From NCBI GenBank assembly GCA_018715855.1, contig DVKW01000123.1:1-5583 (forward strand): 5,583 bases of DNA, read 5' to 3'. The notes beneath the pieces are model-generated. The model saw only the letters and a list, made by a program, of their open reading frames with translations. It searched no databases and was not told the origin of the DNA. Shown here one piece after another: positions 1-5,503 of this stretch (positions are counted from its first letter, which is position 1; the number at the start of each line of letters is the position of its first letter). This DNA comes from Candidatus Galligastranaerophilus intestinigallinarum (GTDB lineage: Bacteria > Cyanobacteriota > Vampirovibrionia > Gastranaerophilales > Gastranaerophilaceae). The position numbers and the translations under genes were made by a program.

Positions 1-1592
1 ATATCAAGAGTTGAAAACCCTGTTCTTGTTTTAATTCTTTGAATTATTCCCTTTAAATATTCATCATTCATGGCGCTGAAAATTTCATCGGAAAATTCTA
101 TGTAACAATCAAATTGTTCACTCATTTCTTTAACAATGGCCAGATTTTTTTCATTTTGGGTGCCGTCTTCATTAAAACAATTTCTTGCAATTGCAGCCAA
201 ATTGTTATATATATGGTAACTTGATTTTTCATACAGTTTTTTTGCAAATTTATAAATGGAATCAAAATTTTTCTTTCCATATTTTTTGTAAACTTCAAGA
301 ACTTCTTCGGTTACCTTTAAATCGTTTGTTTCTTCAAGAACTTTTTGAGCAAAAGAGAATTTTTTTCTGTCAACAACGCCGTTTTCATCTTTTAACAAAT
401 TAAAAAATGTAATTTGATAGTTCATAGAACGCCAACCGGACTTTGTTTCCAGCAATTTTGACATATATTCAATATTTTTGTCGTTAAATGCACCGGTATT
501 ATCCTTCATTTCATTTAAGGTTGTTTCAAAATTATCATGAAAACCCAATGATGACAGATAATAAGGTTCTGCCTGAATAAATCTTGTTGAAAAAAAGCTT
601 TTAATTTTAGATAGAGGCCCTTTATTTTCAGTTGGTTTTTTTTCTGCAAAATAATAATCGTTTGTGAATTTAACGGCTTTTTCGCTAATTTCCCCTGTTT
701 GCCCGTCAACCATTGCTCTTATAATGGCTGCAGCATTGCTTTCAGAATATAAAAAGCCCCTGCCTGAATATTCCGGCTGTTTTTTCTTTTTGTAAAATCT
801 GCTTGTTGCATCATCTATTTTGGGGTCATATTTTCCTGTTACGGGATTTTCAAACAGGGTCATTTTATATATTAAATCAAGCGGAGTGGAAGTTTGGCTT
901 CTTTTAACAAAAGAAGCTTTATATTGTTCAAAATTATTTTCATCCAGCATTCCAAGCGTTAAATTGTAAGTGTTTGCATCTGCAAAAATTCCATAATCCG
1001 TTTTTTGTGCCATTTGTGCAAAAAACTTTGTAAATTCCCTTGAATTAGGGCTGCTTTCTTTTATTATTTCAGCTATTGCCGCAGGTTTTATTTTGCCCAT
1101 AAAAAAGCGCGGCATTGTTATATTTTGAACAAATTCACTGTTTTTGGAATTTTCTTGTTCGTCTTTTCCTTGCGTGCAAAAATTATAAATAATAGAAACA
1201 AGACCTTCTATATTTTCCCTGTCTTGGTATGTAAAAAGGTAGAGTTTGTTTGCAAAATCAGAAATATTTTCGGGGGTAAATTTTCCTTGCTGAATAAGTT
1301 CATATAATTTTTCGGCACCTTCGTTTTTTAAGTTATATGTAAAAGATGAATCCATTGGGCTTTCTTTGCATAAATCTTCCAAAAGCTTGCAGTAATCTGT
1401 TTTTGCACTATCCGTGGTTTCTTTATTGCCAAATGAAATTCCTGCTCTTTGCTGCCAATATTTTGGGTCTACAGGTGCTTTATTTTCGGTTTTTACTTCT
1501 TCTTTTTTTGACGCATGGGAAGATTTGTGCGTTTTTTTAGCCCTTAAATTGTCATCGTTGTTAAAATTAAAAAAATTGCCTTTAATTTCCAT
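1..1592 (-). CDS. Large helical hypothetical protein with ISFG tag (C-terminus beyond window)
   Basis: I do not recognise this gene. The frame is open from an ATG at 1592 (reading leftward) through 530 full codons to the window edge, with no stop, so the 3' end is missing. Reading of the protein: residues 1-10 start MEIKGNFFNF; residues 11-45 are a charged low-complexity linker rich in K, E and S; residues 51-57 are GISFGNK; the rest is rich in predicted amphipathic helices. There is no signal peptide or membrane segment, so it is probably cytoplasmic or delivered by an unrecognised route. From about residue 98 a degenerate motif recurs (Gly, then a hydrophobic residue, Lys, and a helix). Glycines at 253, 300, 367, 405, 439 and 477 are spaced about 34-38 residues or near multiples. 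Short FG/ISFG-type tags near the N-terminus are, as I recall, common in uncharacterised Gastranaerophilales proteins. No catalytic motif is visible. It is transcribed divergently from the kinase operon. The reading frame is certain; the function is unknown. Confidence 0.85.
   Translation of the reverse strand, partial: MEIKGNFFNFNNDDNLRAKKTHKSSHASKKEEVKTENKAPVDPKYWQQRAGISFGNKETTDSAKTDYCKLLEDLCKESPMDSSFTYNLKNEGAEKLYELIQQGKFTPENISDFANKLYLFTYQDRENIEGLVSIIYNFCTQGKDEQENSKNSEFVQNITMPRFFMGKIKPAAIAEIIKESSPNSREFTKFFAQMAQKTDYGIFADANTYNLTLGMLDENNFEQYKASFVKRSQTSTPLDLIYKMTLFENPVTGKYDPKIDDATSRFYKKKKQPEYSGRGFLYSESNAAAIIRAMVDGQTGEISEKAVKFTNDYYFAEKKPTENKGPLSKIKSFFSTRFIQAEPYYLSSLGFHDNFETTLNEMKDNTGAFNDKNIEYMSKLLETKSGWRSMNYQITFFNLLKDENGVVDRKKFSFAQKVLEETNDLKVTEEVLEVYKKYGKKNFDSIYKFAKKLYEKSSYHIYNNLAAIARNCFNEDGTQNEKNLAIVKEMSEQFDCYIEFSDEIFSAMNDEYLKGIIQRIKTRTGFSTLD
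117..857 (-). repeat. Degenerate about 36-residue helical repeats within the hypothetical protein
   Basis: Within the minus-strand protein, residues about 246-492 contain units resembling D-x-x-G-x-hydrophobic-x-x-K-x-hydrophobic-x-F/Y followed by an amphipathic helix. Examples are KDNTGAFNDKNIEYMSKLLE (glycine 367), KDENGVVDRKKFSFAQKVLE (glycine 405) and NEDGTQNEKNLAIVKEMSE (glycine 477), with weaker units at glycines 253, 300 and 439. The glycines lie 47, 67, 38, 34 and 38 residues apart. The repeat exists at protein level only; the DNA is not visibly repeated. The D-x-x-G loops recall calcium-binding loops but lack a full EF-hand ligand set. Confidence 0.4.
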
Positions 1593-1612
1593 TTTAATTA
1601 TTAAAAAACTTG

Positions 1613-1620
1613 CCTTCCTT
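1613..1620 (-). promoter_or_regulatory. Shine-Dalgarno-like AAGGAAGG upstream of the hypothetical gene
   Basis: On the minus strand AAGGAAGG lies 20 bases before the ATG at 1592, further than the usual 5-12 bases. No ATG, GTG or TTG sits at a normal distance from it in the same frame; the intervening codons are ATT, ATA and TTA types, with a stop (TAA) just upstream of the motif. Either the spacing is unusual, a non-canonical start is used, or the motif is incidental. No convincing minus-strand -35/-10 pair was found between 1593 and 1712. Confidence 0.25.
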
Positions 1621-1673
1621 TATGAAAAAATATCGGCAAAACAACATAAAAACTTTAAAAAATTGTTAATTTT

Positions 1674-1702
1674 ATGACACATTTTATTCAATTTGTTATG
1701 AT
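1674..1702 (+). promoter_or_regulatory. Sigma70-type promoter of the kinase operon
   Basis: ATGACA at 1674-1679 (5 of 6 matches to TTGACA) and TATGAT at 1697-1702 (5 of 6 matches to TATAAT) are separated by exactly 17 bases. Transcription would start near 1708-1711, only a few bases before the ATG at 1713. The ATG of the -35 box is also the first base of the longest possible kinase reading frame, which argues that the longer start is not used. No ribosome binding site precedes either ATG. Confidence 0.6.
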
Positions 1703-1703
1703 G

Positions 1704-1719
1704 TTGCCTGTTATGGCAA
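1704..1719. promoter_or_regulatory. Palindrome TTGCC-N6-GGCAA at the kinase start (possible operator)
   Basis: TTGCC at 1704-1708 and GGCAA at 1715-1719 form a perfect 5-base inverted repeat around a 6-base centre. It lies immediately downstream of the -10 box, across the predicted transcription start and the ATG at 1713. A repressor or autoregulator bound here would block initiation. It may also be chance, since the arms are short and GGCAA is partly coding. A direct repeat TGTTATG at 1694-1700 and 1709-1715 overlaps it. Confidence 0.25.
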
Positions 1720-3668
1720 ATATATTCGTAATTTCAAGTGAAAATTATAATTTAGAAGAATATAATGTAAAAACTGCAGGCGGTTTTTATGAAAATTTGT
1801 ATGATGACATTTTAAACTTTGAAGCAGATGTTGTTATTTTAGATTCTTCTGTTCAAAATTCAAATTTAATTTTAGTTGAATTGCTTGCAAAAAACATAAA
1901 TAAAAGTTTTGAAATTTTTTATATAACGGATAATTTCAATAAAAATGAAATTAAAACACCAGTTAAGGTTTTTATAAAACCCGTTAATATTGAAATTTTA
2001 AAAAACGAAATTGAACTTTTTCTTTTAAATAAAAAAAATGTTGTCGGGCTGCATAAAGAAATTATGGAATTAAAAAAGAATTTATACCAAATAGATGCTT
2101 TTTATAATGCAAGCTCAAAATTTGCAGGTACATTAGAAAAAGAAAAACTTTATGAAGTTGCATTTGAAAGCTTGGAAAGAATTCTTAGCTATGATATGGC
2201 AACGGCACTTTTTTGGGATAACCTTAAAGAAGATAAATTAAAATTTTATATTCATTCTCTTAAAAAAACAACGGAAGAATTTAATTCTAATTTAATTAAA
2301 AGGCTTTTATTGGGCGCAAAAGATGTAGGTGTTACAAGTTTTAAATTATCAAGGTTTAATATAGAAACAATTCAAAACGTTAAACCATCATATAAAAATG
2401 AATATTTTGACGATTCATTTAACGAATACGATTCTTTAATAGCACCTGTTATAATTAAAGATAAATTTGAAGGCGTTATTGAAATTTTTAGAAAAAATAA
2501 ATTTACAAAAGAAGATGTAACTTGTTTTCAATCAATAATTCACCAAATTTTGGCACCTTTAAGAAGTGCAATTTTATATGAAGATATTATAAAAGCAAAT
2601 GTTAAATTAAAAAAACTGGAGAGAATGAAATCTGAATTTGTTTCAATTGTATCTCATGAATTAAGAACGCCATTAACCCCCATAAATAATGCTTTGAGTA
2701 TAATTTTATCCGAACAAGGGGGAACTATTGGCGATGTTAATAAAAATTTTGCAAATATAGCAAAAAGAAACGTTTCAAGGTTATCCGGCATAATTGAAGA
2801 TTTATTGGATTTATCAAGAATGCAAACAGGCAAATTTGATTTTAAATTTAATAAACTATCAATTTTGCCCTCAATTGAACTTGCATATAATACATTTAAA
2901 AATCAGGCAGCACAAAAAAACATTGAATTTATTGTTGAAAATGCTGATAATTTGCCTGAAAGTTATATTGACCAACACAGAATAGATCAAATTTTATCAA
3001 ACCTTATAACAAACGCTCTTAAATTTACATCTGATGGCGGCAAAATTAAAATATCAACAAGTTTAATTGAAAACCCCGACAAAAACATATTAATTGCGCC
3101 TGCAGATTCTGATTATTCCGGTAAATATTTAAAAATTTCAGTTCAAGATTCGGGCGTTGGCATTGAAAAAGAAGATATACCGAAAATTTTCGATAAATTT
3201 TCCCAAATTGAAAACACCCTATCAAGAAACACGGGCGGCATCGGCCTTGGGCTTACAATTACAAAGCATTTTATAGATGCGCATTTGGGGGGAATTTGGG
3301 TTGATTCAATTAAAAACGAAGGCTCAACCTTTAATTTCATTGTTCCGATTTTTAGCGAAGAAAAAGCTTTTAAAATTGAACTGAATTCAAAAATTAAAAA
3401 TGAAGCGGAATCTACTTGTTATCTGAAAATTGAAGAAGATGGCGATTTTGATTTTTATAACCATCTTAAAAATTCAAATATAATTAAATTAACAAAAACA
3501 TCGAAAGAATTTTTGGATAAAAAGAACAATAAATTTGTAACTCAGGTTTATATGCAAGGGCTGGACAGAAGCGCATTCGATTTTATGGTTTCTAAAATTG
3601 AAGATGAAATAAACCTTAAAAATTGTGATATAGTATTATCAAAGGCATTTTACAAAAAAGAAGCCTGA
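1713..3668 (+). CDS. Soluble histidine kinase: receiver-like, GAF, HisKA, HATPase_c, unknown C-terminal extension
   Basis: Sensor histidine kinase that should autophosphorylate and pass phosphate to the adjacent regulator. Residues are numbered from the longest frame (ATG at 1674, 664 aa). I prefer the start at residue 14 (1713) because it begins a receiver fold directly (MANIFVISSE) and the upstream bases look like a promoter. Domains: receiver-like 14-118, with Asp57, Thr85 and Lys102 kept but the usual Asp-Asp acidic pair replaced by Ser21-Ser22; a coiled-coil linker 108-140; a GAF-type sensor domain about 137-297; a signalling helix about 300-325; HisKA with SHELRTP, phospho-acceptor His328; HATPase_c about 432-558 with N-box Asn443/Asn447, G1 DSGVGI (492-497), F-box 505-511 and G2 GGIGLGL (521-527). 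Residues 560-664 match nothing I recognise. There is no membrane segment, so it is cytoplasmic and the GAF domain probably senses an internal ligand. The kinase core is certain; the signal is unknown. Confidence 0.95.
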   Translation: MANIFVISSENYNLEEYNVKTAGGFYENLYDDILNFEADVVILDSSVQNSNLILVELLAKNINKSFEIFYITDNFNKNEIKTPVKVFIKPVNIEILKNEIELFLLNKKNVVGLHKEIMELKKNLYQIDAFYNASSKFAGTLEKEKLYEVAFESLERILSYDMATALFWDNLKEDKLKFYIHSLKKTTEEFNSNLIKRLLLGAKDVGVTSFKLSRFNIETIQNVKPSYKNEYFDDSFNEYDSLIAPVIIKDKFEGVIEIFRKNKFTKEDVTCFQSIIHQILAPLRSAILYEDIIKANVKLKKLERMKSEFVSIVSHELRTPLTPINNALSIILSEQGGTIGDVNKNFANIAKRNVSRLSGIIEDLLDLSRMQTGKFDFKFNKLSILPSIELAYNTFKNQAAQKNIEFIVENADNLPESYIDQHRIDQILSNLITNALKFTSDGGKIKISTSLIENPDKNILIAPADSDYSGKYLKISVQDSGVGIEKEDIPKIFDKFSQIENTLSRNTGGIGLGLTITKHFIDAHLGGIWVDSIKNEGSTFNFIVPIFSEEKAFKIELNSKIKNEAESTCYLKIEEDGDFDFYNHLKNSNIIKLTKTSKEFLDKKNNKFVTQVYMQGLDRSAFDFMVSKIEDEINLKNCDIVLSKAFYKKEA

Positions 3669-3686
3669 ATATTGCCGTTTGTAGTT

Positions 3687-3692
3687 AGGAAG
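3687..3692 (+). promoter_or_regulatory. Ribosome binding site of the response regulator
   Basis: AGGAAG lies 6 bases before the ATG at 3699, inside the 30-base gap after the kinase stop codon. It supports that start and shows that this organism uses Shine-Dalgarno sites, in contrast to the bare start of the kinase gene. Confidence 0.75.
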
Positions 3693-3698
3693 TGAATT

Positions 3699-4067
3699 AT
3701 GCAGAAAAAAATTCTTGTTGTGGATGATGAAAAAGATATAACAGAAACCCTATCTTTTATGTTGAAGGCTTCAGGCTATGACGTTATAACGGCATCAGAC
3801 GGCGAAGAAGGCTTAAAATCTGCAAAAGAAGAAAACCCCGATTTAATTATATTGGATGTTATGATGCCAAAAATTAACGGCTATAAAATTGCGCGCCTTT
3901 TAAAATATGACAATAAATATAAACATATTCCGATAATTATGGTAACTGCCCGAGGGCAAGATTCTGATAAATTAATTGGCGAAGAAACAGGGGCAGATGA
4001 ATATATTACAAAACCTTTTGAATTTGAAGAGGTTTTAAAAAGTGTCAGAAAGCATCTTGAGGCATAA
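3699..4067 (+). CDS. Stand-alone CheY-like response regulator
   Basis: Single receiver domain of 122 aa and nothing else, the usual size for CheY/Spo0F/PilG-type regulators. It should take phosphate from the upstream kinase and act through protein-protein contact, since it has no DNA-binding or enzymatic output domain. All active-site residues are present: acidic pair Asp9-Asp10 in KILVVDDE, phospho-acceptor Asp53 in LIILDVMMP, Thr83 in IMVTA, Tyr102 as the switch aromatic, and Lys105 in ITKPF. It starts 30 bases after the kinase stop with its own Shine-Dalgarno site. Its stop is 3 bases before the next ATG, so it is almost certainly cotranscribed and may be translationally coupled to the ATPase-like gene. 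Candidate outputs are that neighbour, a pilus or motility complex, or an onward phosphorelay protein encoded elsewhere. The sequence alone does not decide between them. Confidence 0.96.
   Translation: MQKKILVVDDEKDITETLSFMLKASGYDVITASDGEEGLKSAKEENPDLIILDVMMPKINGYKIARLLKYDNKYKHIPIIMVTARGQDSDKLIGEETGADEYITKPFEFEEVLKSVRKHLEA
4059..4062 (+). promoter_or_regulatory. Ribosome binding site of the GspE/PilB-like gene
   Basis: GAGG lies 8 bases before the ATG at 4071 and falls inside the last codons of the response regulator. Ribosomes finishing the regulator (stop 4065-4067) would end on top of the next start, so the two proteins are probably made in a linked ratio. Confidence 0.6.
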
Positions 4068-4070
4068 ATT

Positions 4071-5450
4071 ATGGATTTAGTTACAAATAAAACCATAGAT
4101 AAATTAAAATATGATTTGGTTCGAAACAATATTATAACATTTGAAGATATTGAACATGCCCAAGAAATTGCAAATGCCCAAAACACAAATTTGGGGCAGG
4201 TTTTAATTAATTCGTCATTAATAACGGAAGCTGAACTTTTAAAATTTTTGGAAGAAAAGCTTCATATTCCATACGTTAATTTAGACGATTATGAAATTGA
4301 TAAAAAATGCCTTCAATATATTAGCTATAAAGAAGCAATAACCTATAAAATGCTGCCTTTATTTCAAATTGAAGACACCCTAACCGTTATTATGGCAGAC
4401 CCTTTAGATTTATTTGCCATAGATAAAATTATTGAAAGAACAGGAAAAACAATTGAACCTGTTTTAGGTTCACAAAATTCCATTTTAAAAAAAATTAATG
4501 AATATTATGACCTTAAGGGAAAAGTTCAAGATATTGTAACTGAAAAAGAAGCAGATTTCAGGTGGATTGATGAACTCCATAGCGAAGATTTATCTGAAGA
4601 ACACCTTCAGAATTTATTCAGGGGAATTTTAAAACAGGCTATAAAAGAAAATATCCATGAACTGTATTTTGAACATTTGACAGATTCTTTAACTGTTTAT
4701 TTTAAAAAACAAGATGAAGCATATTCAACAGGGGCAATTCCTTCGCTTTTAATAAGCCCTTTTATTCAAATGCTGAAATCATTGTGTGCGTTGGATCCTA
4801 CAATATCTGAAATTCCGCAGCTTGGAAAATTAACCTTTAATGTGGATAATATAAGCTTAACTGCAAGCATTTCTGCTTACCCCACAATTTCAGGCGAGAG
4901 AATTTTATTAAAAATTTACCATCCGCCAAAAAAATTGGAAGAATTAATTAAAAATGAAGATACTATTTCAAAATTAAAAAATGCGCTTTTAACGCCGGGG
5001 GTTGTTCTTGTTTGCGGAAGTTCACTATCCGGTAAAACTCACCTTGTTTATTCAATTTTAGATGAATTAACACCCAAAAATAAAACAGCTATGACCTTAG
5101 AGAGCATTGCAAAATATAAATTAAAAAATGTTATTCAATCTGAATTGAACGAATCTGTCGGGTTTAATTTAGATAAAGCCATGAGATATATTGAATTTCA
5201 ATCGCCCGATATTGTTTATTTTGAAGGTATTGAGACAAAAGAAGGGCTTGATTTCTTTACATCTTTGACTTTGAAAAATAAAACTCTTATAACGGAATTT
5301 TTGGCAGATAATATGGATGAATTAAGAAGAAAATTCTCATATCCCGAGTTTTCAATGTTTAAATCCGTTATAACTTGCCTTTTATTCATTCACAACAAAG
5401 AAGAAATTGAATTTTTTGATAAAACGGCGCTTTCAAAATATCTTTTTTAA
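4071..5450 (+). CDS. Degenerate GspE/PilB-family secretion/pilus ATPase paralogue
   Basis: The 459 aa protein follows the layout of type IV pilus/type II secretion assembly ATPases, which power pilin or pseudopilin assembly at the inner membrane. Residues about 10-70 form two tandem helical GspE-N (MshEN-type) units, the second containing LGQVLINSSLITEAELLKFL. Residues about 93-120 hold the family block LPLFQIEDTLTVIMADPLD. Residues about 175-280 form the N2 domain, where the family's DIHIEP-like strand reads ELYFEH. The core is about 290-459. Walker A is intact (GSSLSGKT, 316-323). The Asp-box reads LESIAK (343-348) rather than IEDPVE. Walker B reads YFEGIET (383-389) rather than the usual VGEIRD. 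The His-box (401-414) has Lys404 and Leu411 where both histidines should be. The zinc-binding four-cysteine insert is absent, and the protein is about 100 aa shorter than PilB. I infer a protein that may bind ATP but hydrolyses poorly or not at all, acting as a regulatory or structural partner, perhaps under the adjacent regulator. A pilus link rests on homology only. Confidence 0.85.
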   Translation: MDLVTNKTIDKLKYDLVRNNIITFEDIEHAQEIANAQNTNLGQVLINSSLITEAELLKFLEEKLHIPYVNLDDYEIDKKCLQYISYKEAITYKMLPLFQIEDTLTVIMADPLDLFAIDKIIERTGKTIEPVLGSQNSILKKINEYYDLKGKVQDIVTEKEADFRWIDELHSEDLSEEHLQNLFRGILKQAIKENIHELYFEHLTDSLTVYFKKQDEAYSTGAIPSLLISPFIQMLKSLCALDPTISEIPQLGKLTFNVDNISLTASISAYPTISGERILLKIYHPPKKLEELIKNEDTISKLKNALLTPGVVLVCGSSLSGKTHLVYSILDELTPKNKTAMTLESIAKYKLKNVIQSELNESVGFNLDKAMRYIEFQSPDIVYFEGIETKEGLDFFTSLTLKNKTLITEFLADNMDELRRKFSYPEFSMFKSVITCLLFIHNKEEIEFFDKTALSKYLF

Positions 5451-5454
5451 CAAA

Positions 5455-5498
5455 AACTATAAAATCGGTTGACAGTAGCTTTTGTTCATTTTATAGTT
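5455..5498. repeat. 11-base inverted repeat spanning the rplU promoter
   Basis: AACTATAAAAT at 5455-5465 and ATTTTATAGTT at 5488-5498 are perfect reverse complements separated by 22 bases. The right arm covers the -10 box (5492-5497) and the left arm lies just upstream of the -35 box (5469-5474). It could be a bipartite operator for a dimeric regulator. It could instead be a weak AU-only hairpin ending the upstream operon, but no U-tract follows it. A second overlapping pairing exists: AACAAAA 5449-5455 with TTTTGTT 5480-5486. Confidence 0.5.
5469..5497 (+). promoter_or_regulatory. Consensus sigma70 promoter of rplU
   Basis: TTGACA at 5469-5474 matches the -35 consensus perfectly. TATAGT at 5492-5497 matches the -10 box in 5 of 6 positions, with an ideal 17-base spacer. 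Transcription should start near 5503-5506, leaving a 5' leader of about 68 bases before the rplU ATG. This strength suits a ribosomal protein gene and makes it independent of the kinase operon. Confidence 0.85.
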
Positions 5499-5503
5499 AT
5501 AAA

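Noticed and set aside
185..1540. Several plus-strand and one minus-strand short frames (60-72 codons).
   Set aside because: They are shadows of the 530-codon minus-strand gene: leucine/phenylalanine-rich, no ribosome binding sites, no recognisable domains.
1414..1677. Plus-strand open frame of 87 codons whose stop overlaps the ATG at 1674 (ATGA), suggesting translational coupling to the kinase.
   Set aside because: It lies almost wholly antisense to the long minus-strand coding frame, shows no recognisable domain, and the kinase probably starts at 1713 behind its own promoter.
1674..1733. N-terminal membrane anchor or signal peptide on the kinase.
   Set aside because: The hydrophobic stretch exists only if translation starts at 1674; part of it is the first strand of the receiver fold, and the upstream 39 bases look like a promoter.
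3881..4186. Minus-strand frame of 101 codons crossing the end of the response regulator and the start of the ATPase-like gene.
   Set aside because: It is antisense to two clearly recognised coding regions, and it lacks a start context and any domain.
4071..5450. Retraction ATPase PilT or a VirB11-type ATPase instead of GspE/PilB.
   Set aside because: The two N-terminal GspE-N-like units and the LPL..MADP block are features of the PilB/GspE branch and are absent from PilT and VirB11.
4071..5450. ATPase-like gene as an ordinary decaying pseudogene.
   Set aside because: The frame is open for 459 codons with a good ribosome binding site, operon-type spacing and an intact Walker A; random decay would be expected to leave stops or frameshifts.
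5451..5500. Intrinsic terminator of the kinase operon.
   Set aside because: The only symmetric pairing is an A/T stem with a loop of more than 20 bases and no following U-run, and it overlaps a consensus promoter.
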